Below, in pieces: positions 27,549-36,271 of a stretch of DNA of 64,000 bases (its first letter is position 1; each line of letters opens with the position of its first letter). This DNA is from Saprospiraceae bacterium (lineage in GTDB: Bacteria > Bacteroidota > Bacteroidia > Chitinophagales > Saprospiraceae). The DNA is taken from positions 186,001-250,000 of the forward strand of contig JADJYQ010000007.1 of assembly GCA_016719615.1 (NCBI GenBank), written 5' to 3'. The notes under the pieces were generated by a model that saw nothing but the letters and a program-made list of their open reading frames with translations, was not told the origin of the DNA and made no database searches. Position numbers and translations under genes: made by a program.

Positions 27549-29342
27549 TTAACTAAATTTTTTTTGAAGTTCTTCAATACTGATATGAAAGATACATTTT
27601 TTTCCACCAGGACTTGTATAGGGAATCTCGCATAGAAATAATTGTTCGACGAGGCTGTTTATTTCGTCTGCCTGAAGACTCCGGTTTCTTTTTAAAGCCC
27701 CTGCAGCAGCCAATGAGCGGGCAATGTGATCAGATAAAGGCAGCTCAACTTCCTGATGTCTTTTATAAGCTTCCAATATCTGCTCAACGATTAAATTTTC
27801 GGTAGCAATCCCTTCTAATTCTGCCGGAACTCCATGGATCACAAAAGAATCTGAACCAAAACCTTCAATTTCAAAACCGGCATATCGCAAAGGATCCAGA
27901 ATTTCTGTTAATAAGCTCGCGTCCTGTCGAGTAAGATGGATTGTTTGGGGAAATAATAATCGTTGTGTTGGGCTGGCTTTGGACTGAATTTTATTTTTGT
28001 AATATTCGAAAAGGATGCGTTCACTTGCCAAATGTTGATCGATCAATGTAATCCCTGTATTTAATTGAACGATAATGTAACTATTCAAATACTGGATTGC
28101 CTTAAATCCTTTTAGAGGATCATCTAATTCCAAAGTTTTGGAATCCGAAACATCATTGATCCCGGAATCAATAATTTCTGCATGAACAGCGTGTTCATCG
28201 CGCCCTTCCGGAAAAGCCATAAGGTCCCATCTCACTTTATGGCTCGAATCCTGCGGAGGCATGGCGCCAGCAGAAAATGCATGCTGAAAACTACCCGTGA
28301 TAACCCGGTCAATACCGGGATTGGCACCCTCAAAATCTATTAAAGGCGTAAAGCTAAATTGCGATAAACTATATCGGACCGCAGCCTTTAAAAACTGATA
28401 GATAAGTTTGTCCTCTTCAAATTTAATTTCATTCTTTGTCGGGTGAACGTTGATATCAATTTTTTCCGGATCAATGTTTAAAAAAAGTACATAAAAGGCA
28501 TAAGTATCATCCGGAAGTATCTGATCATATGCTGCTTGTACAGCGTGTTGCAAATAGGGACTACGAATAGCCCTGCGATTGACAAACAGATATTGCTCAC
28601 CTTTGGACTTCCGGGCAATTTCCGGTTTACCTATAAACCCGCTTACTTCTAAAACTTCAGTTTGTGGTTGAACAGCCAGTAATGCATCCTGGTATTTTTT
28701 ACCAAATACACTTATTATGCGTTGTTTAAGATTAGATGCCGACAATTTGTATTTAATATCCTCATTAATTTGCAGGGTAAATGCAATTTCAGGAAAAGAG
28801 AGGGCCTGAAAAATGAATTCATCCACAAGATGCCTCAATTCAATGGAATCTGATTTCAAAAATTTTCGGCGCGCGGGAACATTAAAAAATAAATTCTTAA
28901 CCTGGATTTGCGTACCTGGATTGCAGGCACAAGGTTCCTGCGTTTTTATTTTTGATTCTGAAATGGCGATCCGGGTTCCGGTTACGTGATCATGAGGTTT
29001 GGTTTTAAGTTCAACTTGAGCGACAGAAGCTATGGAAGCTAAGGCCTCGCCTCGAAAACCTTTCGTCTGAATCTTAAACAAATCATCGGCCGACATAATT
29101 TTGGAAGTCGCGTGCCGCTCGAATGCCATTCTGGCATCCGTCGGGCTCATCCCCGAACCATTATCATGAATTTGGATAAGTGATTTGCCGGCATCTCTAA
29201 TCAGTACTTTTATTTCGCTTGCACCTGCATCCAATGCATTATCGATCAACTCCTTAACCACAGAAGAAGGTCTTTGGATCACTTCGCCGGCTGCTATCTG
29301 GTTGATGACGCCGTCTGATAATAGTTTGATAATATCGGCCAT
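27549..29342 (-). CDS. mutL: DNA mismatch repair protein MutL
   Basis: This 597-residue protein has an N-terminal GHKL ATPase with VIQRPSSVVKELIDNALDAG, IHDNGSGMSPTD and TKGFRGEALASIASV, then a transducer domain with the VNVHPTKNEIKF-like motif (INVHPTKNEIKFEED). The C-terminal dimerisation domain contains LIDQHLASERILFEYY, close to the DQHAx2Ex4E metal motif of nicking MutL proteins. It couples MutS mismatch recognition to strand processing. It is the first gene of a four-gene operon with two rhomboids and an EEP protein, and no mutS is in the window. The frame is intact. Confidence 0.95.
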   Translation of the reverse strand: MADIIKLLSDGVINQIAAGEVIQRPSSVVKELIDNALDAGASEIKVLIRDAGKSLIQIHDNGSGMSPTDARMAFERHATSKIMSADDLFKIQTKGFRGEALASIASVAQVELKTKPHDHVTGTRIAISESKIKTQEPCACNPGTQIQVKNLFFNVPARRKFLKSDSIELRHLVDEFIFQALSFPEIAFTLQINEDIKYKLSASNLKQRIISVFGKKYQDALLAVQPQTEVLEVSGFIGKPEIARKSKGEQYLFVNRRAIRSPYLQHAVQAAYDQILPDDTYAFYVLFLNIDPEKIDINVHPTKNEIKFEEDKLIYQFLKAAVRYSLSQFSFTPLIDFEGANPGIDRVITGSFQHAFSAGAMPPQDSSHKVRWDLMAFPEGRDEHAVHAEIIDSGINDVSDSKTLELDDPLKGFKAIQYLNSYIIVQLNTGITLIDQHLASERILFEYYKNKIQSKASPTQRLLFPQTIHLTRQDASLLTEILDPLRYAGFEIEGFGSDSFVIHGVPAELEGIATENLIVEQILEAYKRHQEVELPLSDHIARSLAAAGALKRNRSLQADEINSLVEQLFLCEIPYTSPGGKKCIFHISIEELQKKFS

Positions 29343-29732
29343 TTTAAATGCTAAAACAGGATGTAAGGTAAGTTGTTTTCATAGTAAATTCAGATAACAA
29401 TATTGCAAATTATAAGTTGCAAATGTGGTAAAGTCGGCCACCTAAACTTTCAAATAACATTCAAAATTATTCAATTAAATGCATCATTACAGTACCCAAA
29501 GAAAATCAAAATTTTGCGGATGTATCATTTAATAAATTAAAGCTGAATTAACTTTGAAACAAGTTTGTAAAATAAACCATTCTATCATTTGCTCAGGGAC
29601 TGAAATCGAATTAAAGAATTTAATATTCCATTGGTTGAGAAGTGGCAAAATGGCATCAATTGCCATTTTAAAATATATATTTCACAAATAAATGCATCAG
29701 GTATGGGATGATTTCTTTTTACCTTCGCCATC
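29343..29732. other. Intergenic region between mutL and the CHAD gene
   Basis: The two genes diverge and share about 390 AT-rich bases that should contain both promoters. The only strong structure is a perfect hairpin at 29647-29669 (see separate entry). No gene or RNA is visible. Confidence 0.45.
29647..29669. repeat. Perfect hairpin AAAATGGCA / TGCCATTTT
   Basis: Nine-base arms AAAATGGCA (29647-29655) and TGCCATTTT (29661-29669) flank a TCAAT loop, about 65 bp upstream of the CHAD gene. It may be an operator or an RNA structure in the leader. A terminator is less likely in a divergent promoter region. Confidence 0.5.
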
Positions 29733-30521
29733 ATGGATCCTCTCCTTAAAAAATTGATTCTCGAATCTGGCAATTGGTTGCGTACTTTAAAATCCGTACA
29801 AAAAAATCCTGATAGCGAAAACATACATCTTTTTCGACTGGCCATTAAACAACTCAATACTTTTTCAATAGTCATTCAATTTCCCGGAAAAAAGGATGCG
29901 CATGCCAAAACCTTTGCATTTTTAAATAAATGTTTTCAAACTGCTGGCATTATTCGCAATGCAGAATTGCAATTGCACAGACTCTCGGCAAATTCAGAAA
30001 TTTGTTTAATAAATCTTATTCAAAAAAATGAGCGTGTTCATGAAAAAGCAAAAATGAAATTTATTCAACTTCTTGAATCATCAAATTCTTCAGATTTGGT
30101 AAAATTTCAGATTGCATTTTCGCATGAAATTGAGAAACTAACTTCGCGTCAATTTCTACTCAAACTCAATAAGACATTTCAAAAAAATCTAAAGAAATTG
30201 AATAAAAAAACGCATCAGAAATCATTAAGAAGAAACTTACATGATATGCGCATCATTATTCGAAGAATTATAGAAATCATGAATTTTATTGGTTTTTTTG
30301 AAAAAGATAAGGCCTTCATTGAATTTAATGAATGGCTTAAAACTCTAAATAAAAAAATTGGCAACTGGCATGATGCTGAAAGCTTACACCTATCCCTTCT
30401 TCGTTATTTGAAGAAAAATATGCCATTTAACAATGCATGTTATGAAATTGCCGACCAACTTGAAATTGAAATGGCTTTCTTAGAGCAGGAAATTGAAAAC
30501 TTGTTGACCAATGGACTTTAA
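29733..30521 (+). CDS. CHAD domain protein
   Basis: This 262-residue, helix-rich, very basic protein has the two-fold CHAD pattern. NIHLFRLAIKQLNTFSIVI in the first half and NLHDMRIIIRRIIEIMNFIGF in the second give conserved His-x2-R-x2-(K/R)-(K/R) faces. LNKKIGNWHDAESLHLSLL occupies the position of the usual GxxRDxDV motif. CHAD domains bind polyphosphate. This is the stand-alone form, without a fused CYTH triphosphatase, and no polyphosphate kinase gene is nearby. It is predicted to be cytoplasmic. Sequence conservation is weak, so the assignment rests on motif spacing. Confidence 0.68.
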   Translation: MDPLLKKLILESGNWLRTLKSVQKNPDSENIHLFRLAIKQLNTFSIVIQFPGKKDAHAKTFAFLNKCFQTAGIIRNAELQLHRLSANSEICLINLIQKNERVHEKAKMKFIQLLESSNSSDLVKFQIAFSHEIEKLTSRQFLLKLNKTFQKNLKKLNKKTHQKSLRRNLHDMRIIIRRIIEIMNFIGFFEKDKAFIEFNEWLKTLNKKIGNWHDAESLHLSLLRYLKKNMPFNNACYEIADQLEIEMAFLEQEIENLLTNGL

Positions 30522-30598
30522 TCTAAATAATGTAACAAAAGACCAAAGACTAAATTGAGCCCTTATAAACCAGGTCTTCTCGAATCCAAAAAACGCAG

Positions 30599-30606
30599 TA
30601 TCTTTG
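30599..30606 (+). promoter_or_regulatory. Putative -7 promoter element (TATCTTTG) for purF
   Basis: TATCTTTG ends 16 nt before the ATG at 30623 and matches TAnnTTTG. Confidence 0.5.
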
Positions 30607-30622
30607 CATCTTAGTTGCCAGC

Positions 30623-32515
30623 ATGAGCGATTCTATCAAGCATGAATGTGGTTTGGCTTTGATCAGACTGCTTAAACCTTTAGATTACTACCAAAAACAT
30701 TATGGAAGCTGTTTTTATGGCTTGCAAAAGTTGCATTTGCTCATGCAAAAACAACGCAATCGGGGACAGGACGGGGCCGGAGTAGCCACGATAAAACTGG
30801 ACATTGAACCTGGAAAAAAATACATCTCCCGCAGAAGAAGCAACACCTCAAATTATCTGCAGTCTTTGTTTGAAGGAATTATGCAACACTTTGAGGGACT
30901 GGATGAATCGCAGATCCAGGATGGACATTGGCTCAAACAAAATAAACCTTTTATGGGAGAAGTGCTTTTAGGGCATTTGCGCTATGGCACTCATGGAGAT
31001 AATACCATAGAAACCGTGCACCCCTTTATTCGTGAAAATAACTGGATAAGCCGCAATTTGGTGCTTGCCGGCAATTTCAACATGACCAATGTAGAAGAAT
31101 TGTTTCAAAAGCTCGTTACGCTTGGCCAGTACCCTAAAATCAAATCAGACACCATCACAGTTCTAGAAAAAATCGGCCATTTTTTGGACGAGGAAGTCCA
31201 ACATTTATTTGACTGGTATAAACCTGAAGGTTACACACAACAACAGATTAATCCGTTGATCTTTGAAAATCTGGATATCTGCAATGTGCTTAATAAAGCA
31301 TCGAAAAAATTTGATGGTGGATTTGTGATCGCCGGTATGATCGGGCACGGAGATGCCTTCGTTTTGCGCGACCCCAATGGTATTCGTCCGGCATTTTATT
31401 ATAAAAACGAAGACATTGTTGCTGTAGCCTCTGAAAGACCTGCGCTGCAAACTGCTTTCGAAATTGGTGCTGAAGAGATCCATGAAATAAAGCCTGGAAA
31501 TGCACTCATCATTAAGTTTAATGGCAAAGTCAGCGAAGAACTTTGCATCGAACCCAAAACAAAGACCTCCTGCTCTTTTGAACGCATTTATTTTTCGAGA
31601 GGAAATGACATCGATATTTATCAGGAAAGAAAAAACTTAGGCAGAGCTTTGGCAACTGAATTACTTCCTGCAATTAATGAAGATTTTGACAATACTGTTT
31701 TTACATTTATTCCAAATACTTCTGAAACTGCTTTTGTAGGACTCGGGGAAGCTTTACACGATTATCTCAATCAACATAAATTGAACTTGCTGATTTCGGG
31801 AAATGGAAAGCTAGCTCCTGAAAAAATGAAGCAGATTGTATTGCAGAAACCCAGAATTGAGAAACTCATCGTCAAGGACGACAAGATGCGAACCTTTATC
31901 GCGAATGATCACATCCGGGGAAAACTGGTATCGCATGTTTACGACGTTACCTATGGGATCATCAGACCAGGATTGGATACTTTGGTAGCATTGGATGATT
32001 CGATTGTAAGGGGGACTACGTTGCGAGATAGCATCGTTCATATTTTGTCTACGCTCAAACCCAAAAAAATAATCATACTATCTTCTGCTCCGCAAATTCG
32101 TTATCCGGACTGTTACGGAATAGACATGTCGCAAATGGGACAATTTGTTGCTTTTCTGGCACTGGTAGAACTCTTACACGATGACAATAAAGAGTATCTT
32201 TTAGAAGAAACCTATGAAAAATGCCTGGCCCAACAGGAATGGCCGGCTGAAAAAATGAAAAATCATTTGATTGAATTGTACGACAGCTATTCTTTCCACA
32301 GCATTTCCAAAAAAATCGGACAGATGTTGAAACCAGCCAATAGTGATGTCGAGGTGGAAGTGATTTACCAAACTCTGGAAGGACTGCATAAATCCTGTCC
32401 CAACCATACCGGAGACTGGTATTTCAGTGGAAATTACCCTACACCCGGCGGTGTCAAAGTAGTCAATACTGCTTTTATTAATTTCATGCAGCACAACGAC
32501 GTGCGCGCATATTGA
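30623..32515 (+). CDS. purF: Amidophosphoribosyltransferase (long Bacteroidota form)
   Basis: This 630-residue protein has an N-terminal class II glutamine amidotransferase with the likely nucleophile Cys9 after a short propeptide (SIKHECGLALIRL), RNRGQDGAGVAT, LLGHLRYGTHG and VLAGNFNMTN. A phosphoribosyltransferase domain follows, with the PRPP loop VALDDSIVRGTTLRDSIV. It makes 5-phosphoribosylamine from PRPP and glutamine, the first committed step of purine synthesis. It is longer than the roughly 500-residue E. coli enzyme because of inserts and a C-terminal extension, as in other Bacteroidota. No pur genes are adjacent. Confidence 0.88.
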   Translation: MSDSIKHECGLALIRLLKPLDYYQKHYGSCFYGLQKLHLLMQKQRNRGQDGAGVATIKLDIEPGKKYISRRRSNTSNYLQSLFEGIMQHFEGLDESQIQDGHWLKQNKPFMGEVLLGHLRYGTHGDNTIETVHPFIRENNWISRNLVLAGNFNMTNVEELFQKLVTLGQYPKIKSDTITVLEKIGHFLDEEVQHLFDWYKPEGYTQQQINPLIFENLDICNVLNKASKKFDGGFVIAGMIGHGDAFVLRDPNGIRPAFYYKNEDIVAVASERPALQTAFEIGAEEIHEIKPGNALIIKFNGKVSEELCIEPKTKTSCSFERIYFSRGNDIDIYQERKNLGRALATELLPAINEDFDNTVFTFIPNTSETAFVGLGEALHDYLNQHKLNLLISGNGKLAPEKMKQIVLQKPRIEKLIVKDDKMRTFIANDHIRGKLVSHVYDVTYGIIRPGLDTLVALDDSIVRGTTLRDSIVHILSTLKPKKIIILSSAPQIRYPDCYGIDMSQMGQFVAFLALVELLHDDNKEYLLEETYEKCLAQQEWPAEKMKNHLIELYDSYSFHSISKKIGQMLKPANSDVEVEVIYQTLEGLHKSCPNHTGDWYFSGNYPTPGGVKVVNTAFINFMQHNDVRAY

Positions 32516-32526
32516 AAGGCCGCACT

Positions 32527-32976
32527 TTAAGCACCAAGCAATTCCTTTACGATAGCGGAAATATTTTTTCCATCTGCTTTTCCTGCGAGCTGTTTACTCG
32601 CCAAACCCATGACTTTGCCCATATCCTTGGGTCCGGCAGCTCCGGAATTTGTTATGATTTCAGTTAAGACTTTTCTGAGTTCTTCAGGCGACATTTGCTC
32701 GGGCAAATACCTTTCGATAATTTGAATCTCTTCTCTTTCAACCACTGCCAGGTCTTCCCTTCCTTGTTTCTCATAAATATCGAGAGATTCCCGCCTTTGT
32801 TTAACCAATTTCTGCAGAATCTGGGTGGCCCGATCATCATCAAGTTCTTTACCACTACCATCTGTATTGGCTAAAAGAATAGCAGCTTTGATGGCTCTGA
32901 TACCTCTCAAGGCAATCTGATCCTGTGCTTTCATCGCTTCTTTAAGATCCGCATTAATTTTTTCTGAAAAACTCAT
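32527..32976 (-). CDS. GatB/YqeY domain protein
   Basis: This 149-residue protein is a stand-alone YqeY domain: MSFSEKINADLKEAMKAQD, LVKQRRESLDIYEKQGREDL, EIQIIERYLPEQMSPEEL and the C-terminal GPKDMGKVMGLASKQLAGKADG. The domain resembles the tail of GatB, the tRNA-dependent amidotransferase subunit, and is thought to bind tRNA. The stand-alone protein has no firmly established role. It converges on purF with only 11 bp between stops and precedes a tRNA gene on the same strand. Confidence 0.9.
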   Translation of the reverse strand: MSFSEKINADLKEAMKAQDQIALRGIRAIKAAILLANTDGSGKELDDDRATQILQKLVKQRRESLDIYEKQGREDLAVVEREEIQIIERYLPEQMSPEELRKVLTEIITNSGAAGPKDMGKVMGLASKQLAGKADGKNISAIVKELLGA

Positions 32977-33061
32977 AATTCCCTAATTATCAATAATCGG
33001 CGAATAAAAGCCGACCACAAAAAACACTAAACACGCTCTCACATTCATTCTCACATTGCTT

Positions 33062-33138
33062 TGGTGGTCCCACCTGGGCTCGAACCAGGGACCCTCTGAT
33101 TATGAGTCAGATGCTCTAACCAACTGAGCTATGGGACC
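33062..33138 (-). tRNA. tRNA with CAT anticodon (tRNA-Met or tRNA-Ile2)
   Basis: The minus strand folds into a full cloverleaf: acceptor GGTCCCA pairs with TGGGACC, the D arm is GCTC/GAGC, the anticodon stem TCTGA/TCAGA encloses loop CTCATAA, and the T arm is CCTGG/CCAGG with TTCGAGC. The 3' CCA is encoded (33062-33064). The anticodon is CAT. Elongator methionine and lysidine-modified isoleucine (AUA) tRNAs share this anticodon, and I cannot decide between them by eye. It is not an initiator, because the anticodon stem lacks three G-C pairs. Confidence 0.93.
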
Positions 33139-33372
33139 GAAGCCGCAAAAGTACAAAATGAATTTGAAAAGCCAATCGCTGTTCTAATTCATCTCTTCCA
33201 AAACATTTTTATATTTTTCTAGCCCTTCACACGATCTGAGTTCTTAGTTTTTCCCTTATAAAGGGGATGTAAATGTGTTTCAGATACTACAAGCTTTAGA
33301 TAAATTAATTTCTCATACCTTTATTAGGTATTTAAAATTACGGATGAGTGGAATATTCAAACTAAATCTTAA

Positions 33373-34206
33373 ATGAATTACATTGTAAAAATGAAGGATT
33401 TTCAAAACATGAATAAATTTAAATTTAATATTTTATCCACGGAACTATATGAACAGTATTGTGAAAATATCACAACTTCTTTTCTTGAAAAATATAAATC
33501 ATTAGAAGACAGCGAACTTTCAATATCAACTTTCAGTTTCTATACTTCCGTATCAGCTGTTTACTCATCCAAGATAGAAGGTGAACATATTGAATTAGAC
33601 TCATATATAAAACACAAACGTTTCGGAATAGAATTCATACCTGATTACACACTAAAAATTGATGATTTATACAACGCGTACCAATTTGCTAAAACTGCAA
33701 AATGCAATTCTGAAAACATATTTCTTGCCCATAAAATTTTAACAAAAAACATATTACCGGAAATCAGACAGGGAAAAATCCGAACAGGGAATATGTATGT
33801 GACCGCTCAAGATGGGAGAATAGAATATGTGGCTGCTTCGCCCTTTCAAGTCACCACGGAATTGAATAAACTATTTGCAGACCTTGAAATATTATTAAAC
33901 ACGGAATTAAATATTCAGGAAGTATTTTTCTTTGCCTCCATGCTTCATCTAGTGTTTGTAAAAATACATCCGTTTGATGATGGTAATGGCAGATGTTCCC
34001 GACTTTTTGAAAAATGGTTTTTAGCAGAGAAACTTGGCCAGCAAGCATGGCTGATACAATCAGAAAAAAATTATTATTCAAATCATCGAAACTATTATAA
34101 AAATATTAGCCTAATTGGTTTAGAATATGAAACATTAGATTACATGAATGCATTGCCTTTTTTGCTTATGCTCCCGCAATCGCTTAACATAAATGAGAAT
34201 GAATAA
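33373..34206 (+). CDS. Fic family AMP-transferase with N-terminal inhibitory motif
   Basis: This 277-residue protein has a Fic_N region and a Fic core. The active-site motif is HPFDDGNGRCSR, with catalytic His199, matching HxFx(D/E)GNGRxxR. An inhibitory helix motif [S/T]xxxE[G/N] is seen as SSKIEG (Ser65-Glu69-Gly70), which places it among class II, self-inhibited Fic proteins. The enzyme would transfer AMP, or another nucleotide monophosphate, to Ser/Thr/Tyr of an unknown target. No separate antitoxin gene is needed or seen. It stands beside a MazF-type toxin-antitoxin pair, both typical accessory genes. Confidence 0.9.
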   Translation: MNYIVKMKDFQNMNKFKFNILSTELYEQYCENITTSFLEKYKSLEDSELSISTFSFYTSVSAVYSSKIEGEHIELDSYIKHKRFGIEFIPDYTLKIDDLYNAYQFAKTAKCNSENIFLAHKILTKNILPEIRQGKIRTGNMYVTAQDGRIEYVAASPFQVTTELNKLFADLEILLNTELNIQEVFFFASMLHLVFVKIHPFDDGNGRCSRLFEKWFLAEKLGQQAWLIQSEKNYYSNHRNYYKNISLIGLEYETLDYMNALPFLLMLPQSLNINENE

Positions 34207-34481
34207 CTGTTCGGACCCAATACCAAGTCCATTAGTATTAATTTACATCCTATTGACGTTTATAGAAGCAAAGCTAAAAATTCATTGCTCACTTGTTTGA
34301 AACATCAGATTTCTCAAAATTCTAAAGTATGGATTGTTTTGGGGATAGTTACAGGAAATGTGATTTTACAAAAACCTATAATTGTAAACTGCTTATGCAC
34401 AAGAACGCTTCCCATTCCACTTTGAGGCCTAGCGGTCAAATTGATTTACCAAAATTCGAAAAAAAACTAAATTTTGTATTT
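34207..34481. other. Intergenic region between Fic gene and toxin-antitoxin operator
   Basis: About 275 bases with no supported gene. The sequence becomes AT-rich towards the palindromic operator at 34482. Confidence 0.4.
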
Positions 34482-34504
34482 AGTATATACTAAAAGTATA
34501 TACT
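34482..34504. promoter_or_regulatory. Double palindromic operator of the RHH/MazF pair
   Basis: Two identical perfect palindromes AGTATATACT (34482-34491 and 34495-34504) are separated by three A. The second overlaps the putative -7 element TACTTTTG at 34501-34508. Binding of the ribbon-helix-helix antitoxin here would block the promoter. Binding is inferred. Confidence 0.75.
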
Positions 34505-34508
34505 TTTG
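34501..34508 (+). promoter_or_regulatory. Putative -7 promoter element (TACTTTTG) for the toxin-antitoxin pair
   Basis: TACTTTTG overlaps the second operator palindrome and ends 14 nt before the antitoxin ATG at 34523, so the leader would be very short. Confidence 0.5.
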
Positions 34509-34522
34509 TGTTAAATAGTCTT

Positions 34523-34762
34523 ATGAAAACCATCTCCCTAAAGCTAGAGGACCCCATTTTCGAAGAAACAGAAGAAATTCTGGAAAGTTTGAAAAAACCA
34601 AGAAACCGATATATCAACGAAGCTATTGATTATTATAATCGCCTACAGCAACGGTTAATGATCGAAAAAAAAATGAAGCTTGAATCGAAGCTCGTTAGAA
34701 AGAATTCCTCAAAAATTCTGAAAGAATTTGAAGATTTGAATGATGTCGATACGTCAGTTTGA
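34523..34762 (+). CDS. Ribbon-helix-helix antitoxin of a MazF-type pair
   Basis: From the ATG at 34523 this is 79 residues: an N-terminal RHH DNA-binding fold (KTISLKLEDPIFEETEEILE ... RNRYINEAIDYYNRLQ) and a charged, probably disordered tail (KKMKLESKLVRKNSSKIL) that would wrap the toxin. A TTG 15 nt upstream is in frame but lies inside the promoter. The gene overlaps the toxin start by 20 nt, so the two are translationally coupled. Paired palindromes in front fit autorepression. Confidence 0.82.
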   Translation: MKTISLKLEDPIFEETEEILESLKKPRNRYINEAIDYYNRLQQRLMIEKKMKLESKLVRKNSSKILKEFEDLNDVDTSV

Positions 34763-35093
34763 AATATGGAGTGCAGACCTGAACCCTAATCTGGGAACAG
34801 AGCCGGGTAAAAAAAGGCCCGTCCTGGTCATTCAAACAGATTTATTAAATGATGTTCAGCATCCCTCTACTTTAATTTGTCCGCTAACCACAAATACGAT
34901 TGAAAAAGCAACGCTCTTGAGGGTGCATCTTAAAAAAGGACAAGCCGGGCTTAAGAAAGATTCAGACATTTTGGTAGATCAAATCAGAGCTATTGATAAC
35001 CGTAGATTCCTTAATAAAATGGGAAAACTACCACCTGAAAAAATTGAATTGCTTAAAAGGAACATTCTCTTAGTTTTGGATATTGAACATTGA
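34743..35093 (+). CDS. MazF/PemK family endoribonuclease toxin
   Basis: This 116-residue protein shows the PemK/MazF fold. RQFEIWSADLNPNLGTEPGKKRPVLVIQ contains the conserved GxExGKxRP loop with catalytic Arg, then STLICPLTTN and ILVDQIRAIDNRRF. MazF toxins cut mRNA or tRNA at short sequence motifs and stop growth when the antitoxin is lost. Its ATG at 34743 lies inside the antitoxin gene; the preceding ATG at 34740 is possible. The cutting site cannot be predicted. Confidence 0.9.
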   Translation: MSIRQFEIWSADLNPNLGTEPGKKRPVLVIQTDLLNDVQHPSTLICPLTTNTIEKATLLRVHLKKGQAGLKKDSDILVDQIRAIDNRRFLNKMGKLPPEKIELLKRNILLVLDIEH

Positions 35094-35117
35094 AACCAAG
35101 ATATTTTTAAAAAATCA

Positions 35118-35738
35118 ATGATTAAAAACCTAATCTTCGACTTCGGAAATGTCTTGTACGACCTGGATGAAAGTTTAACGGAAAGTAAACTCAGAGAAGT
35201 CCTGGACCCTCATAAAACAGCTGACTTGTTTGAACAGGTGCTTCACCCATTTGAGCGGGGAGAAATTTCAGAAGAAGCATTTTTCAACAGACTTCAAAGA
35301 AGATCTCGCGATGTAAGAGATGGAAGTTATTATTATGAAGCCTGGAATGCCATGTTGTTGGGCATGCCCGCACATCGCTTTGAGTGGCTGAAACAAATCC
35401 GAAAAAATTACAAGGTATATCTCCTCAGTAATATAAATATCACGCATTTACGTGCGGTAAGGAAAAACATTAAGATGCAAACAGGGATTTTGGATTTTGA
35501 ATTGCACTATTTTGATAAAGTCTATTATTCTTTTGAAATAGGTTTTCGCAAACCTGAATTAAAATGTTTTGAATATGTATTAAATGATGCAGGAATCATA
35601 GGAAAGGAAACTTTATTTATAGACGATAAAGTAGAAAACATAAAAGGGGCTTCTGAGGCCGGACTCCATGCAAAATTGCATATGCCTGAGCTTAAAATTG
35701 AAGAGCAGATGGAAAATTACTTATACGAATTTCATTGA
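35118..35738 (+). CDS. HAD-superfamily hydrolase (class IA)
   Basis: This 206-residue protein has HAD motif I at the extreme N-terminus (LIFDFGNVLYDLD, nucleophile Asp), motif II in VYLLSNINITH, motif III Lys in EIGFRKPELKCF and motif IV in LFIDDKVENIKGA. The DFGNV type with an alpha-helical cap resembles YihX-like sugar phosphatases. The substrate is probably a small phosphorylated metabolite. Its stop overlaps the recX start by one base, so the two are co-transcribed. It is cytoplasmic. Confidence 0.88.
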   Translation: MIKNLIFDFGNVLYDLDESLTESKLREVLDPHKTADLFEQVLHPFERGEISEEAFFNRLQRRSRDVRDGSYYYEAWNAMLLGMPAHRFEWLKQIRKNYKVYLLSNINITHLRAVRKNIKMQTGILDFELHYFDKVYYSFEIGFRKPELKCFEYVLNDAGIIGKETLFIDDKVENIKGASEAGLHAKLHMPELKIEEQMENYLYEFH

Positions 35739-36175
35739 TGTACCTCAGCAAAGAAAATCTCATTCTTAAACTCAGGCACTATTGTGCTTACCAGGATCGC
35801 TGTCAGTCAGAGGTCGAGCAAAAATTGCGTAAACTCGGCGCAGATGAAGAAATGGAAGGTGAAGTTATCTTACATCTACTGCAAGAAGGTTTTTTAAACG
35901 AAGAGCGATTTGCCAAATCCTACGCGCGAGGAAAATTCCGCCATCTGCAATGGGGTCGAATCAAAATACGGGCCGGACTCCAGGCTAAAAAAGTTTCTGA
36001 ACCCCTCCTTAAAATTGCAATGATGGAGATAGATGAAAATGAATACCGACAAACGCTGCATCAACTTCTTGAAAGAGACATGGAACATTATGGCGATAAA
36101 TCAAAAGTGATTCAGCATTTGCTGGCAAAGGGATTTGAATATGAGTTGATTTTAGAAAGCATGAAAACCATGTAG
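35738..36175 (+). CDS. recX: RecX family regulatory protein
   Basis: This 145-residue protein consists of three-helix RecX repeats: YQDRCQSEVEQKLRKLG, ILHLLQEGFLNEERFAKSYARGKF, WGRIKIRAGLQAKKV and the C-terminal KVIQHLLAKGFEYELI. RecX binds RecA filaments and limits recombination and the SOS response. I take the ATG at 35738, which overlaps the HAD stop (TGATG), rather than the TTG three bases earlier. recA is not in the window. Confidence 0.88.
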   Translation: MYLSKENLILKLRHYCAYQDRCQSEVEQKLRKLGADEEMEGEVILHLLQEGFLNEERFAKSYARGKFRHLQWGRIKIRAGLQAKKVSEPLLKIAMMEIDENEYRQTLHQLLERDMEHYGDKSKVIQHLLAKGFEYELILESMKTM

Positions 36176-36271
36176 CCTATTTCATCAATATCCAACTAGT
36201 TTTCAAGAATTTTATAATTACTTCTATATCTTAATTGGATTCTTAAATATCATGATTTTTATAGACTTAGC

